Source: Labia minor
Taxonomy: Eukaryota; Arthropoda; Insecta; Dermaptera; Spongiphoridae
DNA length: 64,000 nt
Assembly: GCA_963082975.1 (NCBI GenBank)
Contig: OY720344.1
Coordinates: forward strand, 72,444,546 to 72,508,545
Direction: 5' to 3'
The notes beneath the pieces are model-generated. The model ran no database searches. It saw only the letters and a list, made by a program, of their open reading frames with translations, and was not told the DNA's origin. Positions 24,618 to 38,333 of this stretch are shown here, piece by piece. The translations under genes and the position numbers were made by a program. Positions within the stretch are counted from its first letter, which is position 1; every line of letters begins with the position of its first letter.

Positions 24618-27600
24618 ATGGGGTGTGTACCCCTCGATCCAGCTGTTGGAACGAGGGGTGGTTTAGGGAAGGCAGGGATAAAAGGTGAGGGGGAAACTCG
24701 GAACAGGCAGTCAGTGTGCGAACGGACAGCCCCTTCCTTGCTTGATATGAACGTGAGTTACACTGTGTATCGTAGTTTTTGCACGAATTACACAAAATAT
24801 CTAAATAAATTACTATAAAAAAATAATAAAATAAAATACACCTCTTTTCTTTTGAAAAGTATTAGAATAGTTAAATTCATTCATATAAGTGAGTCATTCC
24901 CCTATGTTGTCTTATCAATTATACATTAAATGTCAACAGATGTTTATGTAATAGTATCTCTTTAAACAGAACAGTATATTTTTTTTCTTATATTTGGCTT
25001 TTCTTGAATGTGTTAATAAATAAATAATAATAAAATTCATCCTGGTTAAATTATCGAAACGATTGACTCAATTTAATTATTATTATTATACAATAAAATA
25101 ACTATTATTGTATATATAGTGAATTTAGAATTCATTCACTTTTTTTTAAAAATTTAATAAATTAAATTTTTAAAATTCTTTTTTATTTTAACCTAAATAT
25201 TTTTATGCTCCAACGATTGCTAATCAATGTTTTATAAATGTCTTTTATTATATTTTTAGATACATTCTATTTATTTATAGATCTATCATAAATCAATAAT
25301 TAATTAATTTTTTTAAGGAATGGATCTCTTTTTTTTGATGAGAGGTTTTTATTTGTAAACGAATCATTGGAACTGTTTTATATTTAGTATATAAATGCTG
25401 GAGCACTAGGCTTGTTTTATTTTTTATTTTTTTTTTAATTCATAACTAGCTTTTTGTCACGAACACATGTTTCTGGATCGATAGAGTTAAGTTTTTTTAA
25501 GTGTGCTTTCTCGTGGTTGCCGATTGGCCATCAAAATCCCCTCTCTTCATTCCCATTCCCTCTTCCTCTCCCCCCTCGTTTTATTTAATTTATATCATAG
25601 TTAAAATGAAAATAAAAATAATGAAAGATTTATAAAAATTGATTTTTATATCCTTGGGTGTGAATGAGTTGTTTATTTTGTATTGAATGCATTTTTATTA
25701 TAACATTTTTCTCAACTTCACTTGGCGTCTGTCTCTCTGTCTGTTCGCTCTTTTGACAAATTGAAACCGATTTTTCATCATCTTAATATTGAGAGAGACT
25801 TTTGAAAATTTTTCTCTAGAAGGTATAGAAGAAATATAAATGAATTATAATTAATTAATTACTTTTATTAACTAATTCCTTTTGTATTGCTCCGATTAAT
25901 TTTTTTCAACGGATTCTTAAGCATAAATATTGATTTCAGGATAGATTTTCATTTTGAATTTAAAAAAATTTTTATAGCATTAAAATTAATGATGAATTCT
26001 TATTAATCAGTTCTATCGCCAATGAAGGGGGGTTTCTTCTCCTCAAATGGCAAAGAGGAAGTAACCTGTTTTATATATTTATTTAATTATTTGAAATACA
26101 TTAATTTCGAATTTTGAAAAAGAACAAAAAACGAATTAAATATGAGACTGTGTTGTTTTGGTTGCGACCTTTCAGATTTCAAAAAAATTGTAGGAGGAAA
26201 ATATAAACTTCCAACCTTTATTTTATCTTATGACATTTATATAATATAAAAAATAAAAGTCAATTTACTTGTAATGTGAATTTCCTAACTATATTAAGTG
26301 ACATTTATTAAATTTTGATAGAGTGAAATTTAAATCTTAATATATTTTATAAAATATAGATCGAATTTTGTCCTAAAACACCTATCTATATTGTCTGTGA
26401 ATATTCTATTTAAATAGAATAGAATTGTTTTAGAATATTTTAAGGGAGTATATATGGTATAAAAAACTTCAAAAGAACCTCTTCTTATTTCGTTTTCGAA
26501 AATAGATGACCTTAGTTTTTTCATACCACTCATCTTTTGACTGTGTTAAAATAACCACTTTGTTAGGAAGAAACTTAAATTATGAAGCGTCCTTTCATTC
26601 AATAAAAAGAATCCCTGTATACTTACTTTTGGAGAACAAAATATTAGCTACGAAACATGTTGTAGGTAAACATCTATTAACAAATCAAAATAAACATTTA
26701 CAAACAAAAGAACACAATGATATTTTTAATCTTCCTGCATAAACAGAGTGTCCTAAAAGTCTCTCTAAGCTATAGTATTCTATTATTATTTGATTCCTCT
26801 ATTATTAATTAAATGTGGAGTAGTTACAAGAATAAATTATAGATCTAATGGATCAGTATCTGCATCATCATATTGGACAAAAAGTTCTACACTTTTATTC
26901 ACCCTTTGTTGAAGTAAACGCACGTTTCGCCCATTCAAGCAGGTTTGCCTTATCAGTTCAATCTTTTCCGAAATAATCTCTAAAGGTATCCATTATCTCT
27001 GTGATTGTTTGTCCCGTTTTTGTTCTTTTATGAATCCACACACGTACCATTAACTGTTCTTCTATCGTTTAAGTCTACTTCCATCAACAATATCCTAATC
27101 CTAGCTACTGAACTAACTACTTACAATGTTCTCAATGCAAATAACAAATAAAGAAGTAAAGTAAGGGGTTCGGGGACTTCTCGTACACCCACAGATATAT
27201 ATATATATAATTGTATATTAATAATTAAATATGTAGTTATTATATTTTAAGAATTGTAAAAATTAATAAAAATAAAATAGACTAAATTAGTTATTAATTG
27301 TTTGATTTTGATTTGTTACAGGAAGCCGATCTCGAGCATAAGCTCGAGTTAGAGCTTAAAATGCGTGAAGGGTCTACACGTTTGTTGGCCGCATGTCGAA
27401 GGCTACCTCAAGCCCTCGAAGCAGCTAAAAGTCTTCTCACTAGCAATGCTAGAATGACAGCGTATATGTCCGAACTACAACGGAGGAGACGTGAACCCAG
27501 AACTTGGTAATTATAATAATTTATTTTCACGTTGTAAAATTGAGTATACAGTTAATAACCGAATATATATACAGAAGAAACTCTCTTAATCGGGCTAAGC

Positions 27601-30600
27601 ATGGGTAATTAATTCTTTATTTATTTTTTACATATTTCTCAAAATAGCGAATTTGATGTCACATTCTATGAAATATTCCAAAAGAAAATGACATTAAAAA
27701 ATTTAGAATATTATGTAAATTAAACTTTAAGATATAAAACTTAATAAAATAATTTTTTATTAAAAACTTCAAAAAGAAAATTTTAATGATTGTTTTTATA
27801 CAACAAAAACCGCATTCAATCAACTTGAAACTTCATTGAGTGTTTTTAATAAAAAATTATTCTTATTAGGTTTAAATTTTATGTTATATTTAATTTTAAT
27901 TTATATAACTTAAAAATGTTACAATTAGTTACAACAGTTAAAACTATCCAATTCATAATCATTAAGTATTATTTTGAAAGTTGCAGGTTTTAACGGATAA
28001 ACTTCAAAACTCAATAACTTCTTTAATATTCTTTCAAAATAGCTTAAAATCAATCAATAACAATCTGATATTAATTAAATATTTTATTCATAAAAATGCG
28101 TTGAAATGTACATATACATTTACAATTTTTTATCAACAATATTTTGTAACAAAATAGTAATAATTTTAATTAAAAATATAAATTTTTCTTTTTTCTTGGT
28201 ATCTATTGTCCTATGTACGATAAATGAATCATAACTTTTTTCCCTCCCCGTTGATCGAAATCCATGATAATAAACACACGAAGAATCGGTGTTCTCTCTA
28301 TATATATTAAATAAATATATAATATAAATATATTTCAAATCCTATAAATTGTACTTGGTACGGTCTATAAAAAAATTCTACTGTTCATGCATCGAATGGT
28401 TCGAAGGGGGAATTCAGATAAATTTTATAAATCGACTTCGTATATAATATATATATATATATTAAATTAGTAGTATGTTTAATTGTTTATTTTATTGAAA
28501 ATCAAAAAATACAATTATACTGTTGTTCTACCATCATCAACAGGGAATGGCAATCTGTTGTAACAAAAATTGAAAACAACCAATTTTGAGCGACCAAGAA
28601 ACTTGTTAGAAAATTTTAAAATTAAGACTAATATTTTATTTTAGATTTTGATTTAACATTTAGAACATTGACATAATTCAATATAAATAATGCATATTAA
28701 AATAATTAAAAGCTAATATAATATTATTTTGAAAAAAATCAATTAATAATAAAATAATTTAATCAAACTTGAAATAATTTTTCTTTTTCTCTTTTAAATA
28801 TCTAATTAAATTTTTAATAAATTATTTAATTTAATAGATAGCACTGCATTTCAAGCTCATTATTATATTTTTAACTATATTTTTACTTATAGAACTTTAA
28901 AATTAATTTCAATATTTTTTTTTTTCTAGTAAAAATCTATATAAAAATATTTATTTAGTTTTATATTCAGGGAGGAAATTTGAAAATAGGATACTTCTTA
29001 GGATCTATGAGCCAAAGAAAGAGGAGGTCATCGAGGAATGGCGGAGGAGTTGGATGGGTGTAGCTCAGGATTGGAGAAATGTGGTTCCTGAGGCCAAGAA
29101 CTTTCGAGTTCTGTAGAGCCTCAGAGATTGATAGGTTAAGTGAGGAAAATTATATTATAAAAATAAAGAATGATTTATAATTATATATGATGACCAGAGA
29201 GAAGTAGGAATATAGGGTCTTCTATTGAACTATAGTTTTGATAACATGGATCTAACATTTACAAATATTTATATATATCTTATATATAAAATTCTCGTGT
29301 CACAAAACTTTGAAATGATACTCCTCCGAAACGGCTGGACCGATTCTTATGAAATTTTTTATGCATATTCAGTAGGTCTCAGGGCATGTCAGACTTCTTT
29401 TATAAAACCGCTTAAGTATTATATATTTTTTTTTACAAATTTATTAATTTTTATTATTATTATTTTAATATTTTATTAAATTATTTTATTTTATTAAATT
29501 AAATTTTATTTTATTAAATTAATAATTATGTCAATTAATTTTTTGTGCATAAATAAACATATATAAAAAACTATAGAGATGGGACAGGGTAGGAGTTAGA
29601 TGGTTATAGCTCAGAATAGTGACACTCGGGGGGGGGGTACAGGGGGCGGAGCCCCCGTCTAAGTGTGGAGAGCGCCGAAGGCGCTCGGAGCAGCTAGTAT
29701 ATATATATATATGAGTATTAATATTTAATATTTCAAATTTCTTTTAATGCTTTATTTAAATATAAATTTGTGACTCTCGGCAATTTCTATATCATTAAAT
29801 AAAATATAATATTGTCTTTATTTTTAGTTCAAATGGACCAAGTAGCACTGCACGTCTTTCCCTTTCTGATCTTCGCCTACCTTTAATGTGGAGAGATACA
29901 GACCATTTTAAAAATAAAGGAGATTATCGTCGATTTGCTGTCTTTTGTCTTGCTCGCGTCGGTACCGAAATCCACGCAACCACTCTTCATTGTCCAGTGG
30001 ATCGGGAACATACAGATCTCACATTTGGTGATACACTTGTTTTGTAAGTTATTCACTTTCCTTCTCTACATATCTGTAGTTCACATTTCAATACATTATT
30101 ATATGATAAATTTAATTTTCAATTGAAATAAATTTTTAAAATCTATTTTAACTAATATTTAACTTCTATATATATAAATTATTTCATCAAGTATGTAAAA
30201 ATAAAAATTTGCAATAAAAAAAATCTCTTCATTTTAACTTTTTATATCAACATATTATTTGAAAATTTTATAAGATAGTTAATTGACATTAGTTTTCATT
30301 CATTCTTTAAAAAATTATATGAATTAACTTATTATTTTAATTTGTCCAAATTATTCTATAAATTTAAATTAAACAATGTATAATTGTTATTTGTTTTTAA
30401 ATATAATTTTGTTTTGTTTGTTTTTCAGTGAACAAGCTCCAGCTGATTTTGAATTGCGTTTAGAAGTTTATGGACATATATTGCTAGATGATTTATCAAT
30501 GGCCTCCACTCCAAGAAAAATCAAAAAAACTCTCCATAGTAGTTTAAGTCGAACAGTTGGACGCCGATTGGCAGCTTCCCTCCGAGATGAGCTAGATCCA

Positions 30601-33600
30601 TCTGGAACGATGTATGTGACGATTTAGTTTTAAATTGATTGTTTTGATTAAGTTAATAAATAATAAACTTAATTTTTGTTTATATAAGATTAATTTTAAT
30701 TAATTCTTTTTAATTTTTGTATTTTTTGAGAAAAATTGTGAAGAAGATATGCTATTTCATACTCTTGAGACTAGAATATATATATTATATTATATGATTT
30801 TTTTTTTATTTTAGAGGTCCTCATTTTGAATTAATGGCTAGTGCACGACTCACTTTACAAGACGTTGATGATGCAGTACAAACTCATGAACTTCGGACAG
30901 AACCTGTTGGTAAGAATAAAAAATTATTTTTTTTATTTTTTGTATATTATTTTATTATTTAATTTATGTTTTTTAATTAAATTATATATATATATATATA
31001 TTAATTTTAAGAGAAAATTCTTGTGGATTATTCTACTAGTCTTAAAACATCTGAAAATTGTTGAGCCATCAATATTTAATGATAAAACAAGCTCCAAGTA
31101 AATTTCGTTTGTAAAAATAAATATATTTTCAATGGTCAAAACAATATTGTCTTTTATACTTCTGCAAAATAACACATATTTACTGAAAATTTAAGCTATG
31201 TGATGACACTATGTCATGAAGTCAACAACAATATAACTCGATGTGAATAATACTAATTATTTTCTCTTGAACATTCTTTAACAATAATTCACAGATTTTT
31301 TATTTTAATACATATAATCAAATAATTTCATGTTTTTGTGATTGTTTTTAGAGCCTCGAAATCGAGCTCTTCCACTTTTTGGTCATTTTTGCTGTCGTCT
31401 AGCTGCCCGACCAGAGTGTGCGAGTAAGGAGGTATACTCTGGAGATTTGCAGATATGTGATTCTATTTCTGGGTCATGGCATCCAGTCTGGGCCAGACTT
31501 CAAGGTTTTCATTTGGAAGTATGGCCTGATAAACGAAGTTTAGAAGACCTTCCTATGACTTCTTTACCAATTACACGGGTAATTAAATTATTTTTTAATC
31601 AAATAAAATCAATAGAAGAATATTGATATTACATTATTGAAACTAGTGAGTATTAACTAAGAATTAATGTCATATTTTTATTTTTTAAGGATACCCGTGT
31701 TCAACCTGGAACTCTTAATTGTGATTTGATTGTTTCAACAATGGATCAAAGTTTGTCCCTTCGAGCTTCAACAATGGAAGAACAACAACGATGGCTTCGA
31801 AATTTGGCTACACATGCTTCTGATCATGCAAAGTGTGTATCTTTAATTTTATTTAAATTAGTTGGAGTGTCTCCACTCGACTATCTCGCAATTTGAATTG
31901 GATTAAATAACATATATTATATTTAAATTAAATTTAATTAATTATAAATTATAAATTAAAATTAATAAATAATATTTATTAAACCAGCGCATGTTTGGCT
32001 CTGTTAATGGCACCACGTCACGTGTTGGCGCGTCAAGTTAAAAATCCGTCCTTGCTTTTATACCCCTTTGTAATCTTCCATTCCCTTTTCAAATATAAAT
32101 CATTAATAGTTAATTAATAGGAGAGATAATAATTTAATTATTATTATTCCAAGGTATTCATTGGTGGGCGTTAAGAGGGGCCTTTGTACAAGGTTTATTG
32201 ACAAATTTTTAACATTTATTTTTGCAAAAATTTTAGATTTAATTATGCATTTTTTCTAAAACTAAATATAGGTTATTTAAAATCAATGTTAATTGATATA
32301 TAATTTAATTGAATGTAAATTTTAATATACATATGTTTCCCATATGAAAAAATAAAAATTAAATTAATTTTATAAAATCTATTTTATAGAGGATTAAAAA
32401 AGTTTATTGTTTGCTAGGATATATCAAATATATTTTTTAATATTTAAAATTAATATTTTAATTATATATAAATTGTTTTTTTTTGATTAAGATAAAATAT
32501 CCAATAAGGTTGGGGAAAGGAATATAAGGAGTTTTAATGAAAAATTCAAAAATTAATTTACTTATATACAAAAATATTTATTAAAATATAAAATTAAGAA
32601 TACAATTATATTAATATAATATAATATTTACATAGGATTGGAGAATAGTAATATTATATAGATTTTACATTATTTATAACAAAATAAAAATTAGATATTA
32701 TATAAAAGAATAATTAAATTCTTAAATTATAATAGTAATTTCTTTTTCTATTGACTATATTACTTGTTAAGTCCAGATTTCTTCTCCTGGTCCGCCGACG
32801 ATTAATCGGGTGATTGATCACCGTCTCGATATCATCCTCGTTCGGCGGAATATTTTCTTTATTTGTCATTATATCTAAAAAATTGATGTCATCACCAACT
32901 AATCTTACCGGGGTTTCAATTCTTATTGATTCATCCTGGAAAACGTCGAAATGTCGTCTATGATGATAGTAATTGAGTCCTTTTTCTATATTGTGAAGAA
33001 CATTCCACTCCTGTTTTAAATCCATTCTGAAATCAAACAAAATAAACAAAAATAATTAATGATATTTAATAAAATGAAGAGGATAGATGAGCGAAGAAAT
33101 ATTGAAAATAGTTTGGTTGTGTTGGTCAGAGAATTCCTTGTAGAGCAACTGCTTGCGAAGAGAGCTGAACACTGAATGACTCTCAACACAAATTTTAGGT
33201 ATATATAGTCCCTTTTTAACAAAGGAATCCAATTTGCATGGGTCATACAGGTACCTTTTGTATTGTTATTTTGTTTTGACCCTTTGAATAGCCAAAATTT
33301 TCAGGTAAATCTTTTCAATTCAAAATAAACAAAAATTTGAAAAAAAAAATATTTTTCTTTCATATAAATTCATAAATATAATGAAAATGTTTAGACTATT
33401 TTTAAAATTTTGACATTTTGTAATATTTATGACTTTGTTCAATTTCTTATCTATTGTTATTATTTATTATTTTTCTATTACAAATTGTATCTATCCTTTC
33501 TAACAAAATACAAATAATTTAAAAAACTAAAATTCATTGTTAAATGAACAATCCAAAAGGAATTTCTTAATTAAAATAAAATTTTAAAAATTGACAATGA

Positions 33601-34072
33601 TAATAAATTAGCTGGAGTGTCTCCACTCGACTATCTCGCAAATTTGAATTGGATTAAATAACATATATTATATTTAAATTAAATGTAATTAATTAAATTA
33701 TAAATTAAAATTAATAAATCATATTTATTAAACCAGCGCATGTTTGGCTCTTTGTTGATGGCACCACGTAACGTGTTGAAGCTTGAGATTTGCAGTGTTA
33801 AAAAATTAATTCTAGTACTTTCAGCAAATAAATCCAGCTGAAATTCTAGATATAGCAATTTTATACAATTATTAATTATGTGAAAAATTATCAAACATAT
33901 ATCTTTATTTTTACGGTCACTTTAGAAGAAAAAAATCAAAACGTTGTAGGTAATGACCCTCTTCCGGTTGAGCTACATTTCTCAAAAGTTGATAGAAAAC
34001 TATGAATTTTGAATAATGCCCATGTACCAAATTTCATCATTCTAGCTCAAACCATTTTTGCGTAATCTTGGT

Positions 34073-34128
<56 letters not shown>

Positions 34129-35277
34129 CATTTTTCTCAACCTTAGTAAAAATGATTCAGGAACCTTCAAAACGTATGAAAACATCAAAATCTCAACATC
34201 GAAAATTTTCGTGATCGCAATACTATCTCTTACGAGATAGTAAAATTTGAATAGAAATCGTCAAAAAACTTCTTTAATTTTTCTTTATTCTACATACTTT
34301 ATTTTACTTTATATTTACCAGCAAAGAATATTATAAAAATCAATTTTGAATTTAAAAGATTTTTATAATTCATTTGTAAATATTTTTCACTGAATTACAA
34401 CAAATATCTAATTATTAATATTATATCATTATCTTTTACAGTACATATATAGAAATATTGTATTATAATTTCTTCTTATTTTGTTTTGTTTTTATCTTAG
34501 ATGGGGACCAGCAGCTGAACGACCAATGGAAATTCACTCCCCATGTGCGTCTCGGTTAACTTTTGGAAGGCAACCCCGACAAGGATCGCTTTATGATCAA
34601 ACTCCTATATTAGACACTTCATCACCACAACAAACCCAAAAAAATATTTTGGGTAATGATAAATCTCGACCAAATATTCATGAAATTTTTCCAATGGTAA
34701 GGAAATTAATTAATTATATTAAATTTATATAACTTAATAACAAACATTCATTTAAAAATAACAAGTATAGGAAAATTACGTCAATCCAATAATTTATTTA
34801 ATTTTTTTGAAATTTATGATATTTATTTAAAAATTTTCTGCCTAAAAAATATAACGTTTTAAAAAGAAATCATTATAATTCTAATTTAAAAAAATTATAT
34901 AATAATTTATAATCTTAATTAATCCCATAATAAACAAATAAAGCAAAAAGAGCGATGGATAAAATAATGATAGAACATATTCAATATCATCGTCTTGTAA
35001 ATGAAGAACTAAATAAAAAAAATTATTATCTTTAATTGAATTAAAATTTTATATTATTATTCATTTAAGAACACTTTAGATATTTATTTATTTAATTTCA
35101 TTTTTTTTTAAACAAAATATTTATCTTTTGTAGTCTCAAGCACAATTACATCGGCCAACAGTTCATGAAATATTCGGATTAAACTCGTCTAGCAGTGTTT
35201 CATCAACAAGTTCTGAAAATTCATCACCTATGTTTCATCCTTTAAGAAGAGCTTCCAGTGGTGGCCGAGCCCAATAA
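24618..35277 (+). CDS. Rhotekin-like Rho effector, nine exons
   Basis: Family role: binds GTP-loaded Rho through an N-terminal HR1/REM coiled coil and acts as a Rho effector at septin/actin structures. My exon model is 24618-24752, 27322-27506, 29828-30043, 30429-30611, 30815-30909, 31352-31578, 31690-31832, 34501-34696 and 35134-35277. All introns are GT-AG and the phases agree, giving about 507 residues (vertebrate rhotekins about 550). Exon 2 holds the HR1 motif (KMREGSTRLLAAC, LEAAKSLLTSNARM). Exons 3-5 are the anillin-like domain (SDLRLPLMWRDTDHFKNKGD). Exons 6-7 form the PH domain (YSGDLQICDSIS, WHPVWARL, then EEQQRWLRNLATH). The C-terminus is serine-rich with two EIF(P/G) repeats. Exon 1 and its ATG are inferred: SLLDMN just before the GTGAGT donor lines up with the family's sequence ahead of HR1. 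AATAAA at 35524 is a likely poly(A) signal. Confidence 0.88.
26740..27196 (-). mobile_element. Mariner/Tc1-type fragment in rhotekin intron 1
   Basis: Ends CAGAGTGTCCTAAAAGTCTC on the left and GACTTCTCGTACACCCACAG on the right are imperfect inverted repeats. On the - strand a decayed transposase N-terminus is readable with frame breaks (MVRVWIHKRTKTGQTITEIM, then KANLLEWAKRAF). The catalytic domain is missing and the target duplication is unclear. Confidence 0.5.
28968..29127 (+). repeat. LINE 3' fragment
   Basis: About 160 bp matching the C-terminal end and 3' tail of the LINE at 48.1-49.55 kb: ATTTGAAAATAGGATACTTC, GGCCAAGAACTTTCGAGTTC, TGTAGAGCC. In rhotekin intron 2. Confidence 0.65.
29278..29697 (+). 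mobile_element. Non-autonomous Helitron, complete
   Basis: Starts TCTTATATATAAAATTCTCG (5' TC) after an A and ends with a GAGCGCC/GGCGCTC stem-loop, GGAGCAG and CTAG at 29694-29697 followed by T. This is the canonical Helitron structure with A-T target and no duplication. About 420 bp, non-coding, in rhotekin intron 2. It contains the arthropod-typical section AACGGCTGGACCGATTCTTA. Confidence 0.85.
31860..32036 (+). repeat. F1 repeat, 5' part only
   Basis: Begins TTGGAGTGTCTCCACTCGAC, keeps the inset repeat and runs to CACGTGTTGGCGCGTC, then the similarity stops. It starts about 25 bp after the 3' edge of rhotekin exon 7, so it inserted close to the splice donor without destroying it. Confidence 0.7.
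32714..33025 (-). CDS. Small basic KEN-box protein, nested gene, unidentified
   Basis: An intronless 103-residue frame on the - strand inside rhotekin intron 7. I chose ATG at 33025-33023 (MDLKQEWNVL); the longer frame begins with TTG. No family is recognised. Visible features: a histidine-rich NYYHHRRHF near residues 20-28, an acidic middle, the sequence TNKENIPPNEDD near 55-65 with a KEN box, and a basic tail INRRRTRRRNLDLTS in which RNLDL fits the RxL cyclin-docking pattern. It has a plausible promoter of its own: a TATA box about 33 bp before an initiator-like TCAGTG, and a roughly 150-base A/C/T-rich leader. KEN plus RxL suggests a short-lived cell-cycle regulator, but that is inference. 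It could also be an orphan or lineage-specific gene. Confidence 0.6.
   Translation of the reverse strand: MDLKQEWNVLHNIEKGLNYYHHRRHFDVFQDESIRIETPVRLVGDDINFLDIMTNKENIPPNEDDIETVINHPINRRRTRRRNLDLTSNIVNRKRNYYYNLRI
33200..33208 (-). promoter_or_regulatory. TATA box of the nested gene
   Basis: TATATATAC on the - strand. The initiator-like TCAGTG sits near 33176-33171, about 33 bp downstream. Further upstream, CAGGTA at about 33248-33253 resembles a core Zelda/TAGteam site, but one site is weak evidence. Confidence 0.5.
33611..34245 (+). repeat. F1 repeat, complete copy
   Basis: GCTGGAGTGTCTCCACTC at the 5' end, inset repeat ACTATCTCGCAA, AAACCAGCGCATG, CTCTTCCGGTTGAGC, ACCAAATTTCATC, a CATA/CA/GA microsatellite (34077-34128), TTTTCGTGATCGCAA, and the 3' end CTATCTCTTACGAGATAGTA followed by A's. 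In rhotekin intron 7. Confidence 0.82.
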
Positions 35278-37343
35278 ATTAATAATTAATTCATTGAACT
35301 ATAAAATGAAGTGATTCAAAAAGACTTGGAAATATTTTCCATTCTAATATAACATTAAGAGAAACATTTGGATGAATATAATTATTAACACTGCCTTAAT
35401 TCACATTTGAATGAATTTATTTGAAAGAAATTATTTTTGAAATTATAAATTATTTATGATGATAGAAAGAATTTCTTATAATATTTATTAAAATGTTCTT
35501 TAATACTCATTCGTTTATGGATAAATAAACGATACCCTTCTTTTTTAAGATCTGAAATAATAGAAATAGAAAAATATTTCACTCTTGTGATAAATTCATT
35601 CTAAATTAGAGATTATAACAAATTGTCATTCCTAAAAATTTGCACTGCTTGTTCCACTAATTTAATGTGGAGGTGTTTCATATATTATTATTATTATTTT
35701 TGTTATCATATCATATCATCTTTATATTTATATTTAAAAAATAATAAACAATAAAAGATAAAAATAACTACCCTGAAATGTAATTAATTAATGAATTTAT
35801 TTATTTAAAAAAAGTATATAAACTATTGAATTGGATTTGATAATACTTATCTTTCAATATTGATATATTATATTCATTTTGTTATAATAGTCATTCTTAA
35901 TTTATAGTAATTTTTGTCAATTTAAGCATTATTATATATAGAGAGAGAGAATTATTTATTACTTGATTTATATCTATTGTCCATTTTAAGCCATACTGTT
36001 ATATATATAAAATGGCTCCTTTCTCTTTTTCTCTGACTATCTTGAATTACTTTCTCTTTCATGTTGAATTTTTTTTTTTTTAATAAATCCTATTCCAACT
36101 GAAATAAATAACTTTGAAAAAAAATTCTTTATTTTAATTTAAAGAAATAAATCCTGACAAAAGAATAACTAATAATGTCCCTACTTTAGTAAAATACTAG
36201 AGTAAAATAAAAAAGATTATCCTATGTTGGAAAAATTACTAATTTTAAGAAAATATTTATTTTATATTTAATAACCGGCGACTGATTAAAATAATCTATG
36301 AAGGTAAGAAATATAGATTTAAGTTTAATTTCAAATATATATTCCAGTCTTATTGGAAATTATAAAATAAATATATATTTTCCAGGTATTTAATAGAGAG
36401 ATAGGAAATTGAATTTTATTTTCAGATTTTTAAAAATAGAATAGAAGTAATCTTAAACAGAATATTGGTGTAATAGCATAATTCGTTTTTTAATTAGTTC
36501 TGTTTTTTCATTTTTATAGAAAATCATAACATAATTTGTATTTTATTGTTATAAATATTAAAAATAATTTATTAAAACGGTTGAAAAATTAATATTTCAT
36601 ATTATTTTTCTTCTAATTCTATAATTGCTTCACATTCAACAATTAAACTTATATAATATCAAAAAAGTTAACATTAATTAATTATATTTCTAATTAATAG
36701 TTAATTAATTTACCGAAATGTATATACAAATTAATATAATTTTTTTTATATTAATATAGAAGCAAACGTAATGTTAATGTTCATCAAGTGGAAGGCGTAT
36801 ATGAAAATTGTATTTATTTTTAGAAAGTTCTTAAATAACTATCTATATTTTTGACAGAAGAGTGAGATATCTGTTTAAATTTTTGCCGACAGGCGTAATA
36901 AAAAAACCTTTTAAAATTAATCAGATGAAATATATTATTCTTATCTCCAACAATTACACTACTTGTTAATGATTTAACAAATGCATAAAAATCGATTCTT
37001 TTTTCCATTATCACTCTTAATTTTTTTTCTAACATTGCGGAAGTTATAAATATTCTTTATAAGAATATCAATATTTAAACTTGTGTTTATAATATATTTT
37101 TGTTCCTTCATTAATAAATTATTAATTTGTATAAATAAAATATATATGTGCTCTTAATTATTATTATATAATTACAGCTCATTAGGATTTTTATTATTTT
37201 TACTTTTTACATTTATATTATTTAAATATTTGTTTTAAATTTGACCAATATTATATATTTAATTAAATTTCACAAATGTTACTAATTTGAAATAAATAAT
37301 GAAAATGTAGGCCGAAGTTGAAGCGGCTAAATAAAATATTTAT
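35278..37343. other. Rhotekin 3' UTR and AT-rich spacer
   Basis: The first 250-450 bases are probably 3' UTR, with AATAAA at 35524 and another at about 35743. The remainder is AT-rich with no gene seen. Confidence 0.5.
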
Positions 37344-37948
37344 TGTCGGTTTGAAATAAATTAATTTCCACCTACAGAAACAATTTCAAATAATTTTAAT
37401 ATATCTATTAATGTAATAACAAACAGATAGGCATACATAAATAATAAATATAAACATTTTTAATTTTATTTTATTTATAATATATATGCAAGACCAGGCT
37501 GTGACGTCATGAATGGCTGGATGACGTCATATAATTTTAAATCAAGAAAAAACTAATAAATATGATTTTCCCGAGGATAAAACCAATACAAAGTGCATAA
37601 TTCGTGGTGATATATAAAAAAATCTCATGTGAAATTTTGTGTGAAAATAACCCTTCCCTTATTATCGTCGATCGCTAATACTACCACTTCCGGTTTCCGG
37701 ATTTGCACCAAAAGTTGATCAATTCATCCCACTATCCCACTGATGCATTAAGTAAATATACCAAATTTCATCAAAATCCGTTGAGCCGTTCAGGCTGTAC
37801 ACATCTATACGGACAGACGGACGGACGGACAGACATCATGCTAAAAATACTTTTTTCTGTTAAATGCATGATTCGTGGAGATATGTAAAAATCTCCACAT
37901 GTGAAATTTGGTGTGAAAACAATACCTCCCTTACTATCGTCGGTCGGT
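37344..37948 (+). repeat. F2 repeat, lacking the 5' hairpin
   Basis: Starts in the inset repeat (GTCGGTTTGAAATAAATTAA) and runs through TGACGTCATGAATGG, a duplicated ATCCCACT, the GGACGGAC microsatellite and the 3' end ATCGTCGGTCGGT. Confidence 0.78.
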
Positions 37949-38333
37949 AAAAATACTAACTAAATTAATTAAATATAGTAAGTTGTTTATAAGTTTTACT
38001 TATCGAATTTGGGAACTATTGAAAAATAAAAATCTTATCAATGCCTTTGATAAGTAATTTATTGTTGATAAATCAATTAATTTAAATTTATTACTTTTAA
38101 ATTTTTTAATATTTCCCATTAAAACTATTTCAAATTTAATCTTCTTTGAACCCATTTAAAAGATAATATACCACTTTTCCAAAATTTTTTATGATAGATA
38201 TGAGATAATTTTCATGAAAATTCATAATAATTTTAAAAATAAATTATGTTATCAATTTGATTAATTAAATTCACAATTAAATATAGTGTTTTTATATTTT
38301 TGAAAAAGTTAATTTTAAATTAAATTCTAAATA

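Noticed and set aside
24559..24795. - strand ORF opposite rhotekin exon 1
   Set aside because: A shadow of the GC-richer exon; no protein similarity and no promoter or splice signals on that strand.
30841..31175. ORFs on both strands in rhotekin intron 5
   Set aside because: They extend from the end of exon 5 into AT-rich intron; the GTAAGA donor at 30910 gives the correct phase for exon 6.
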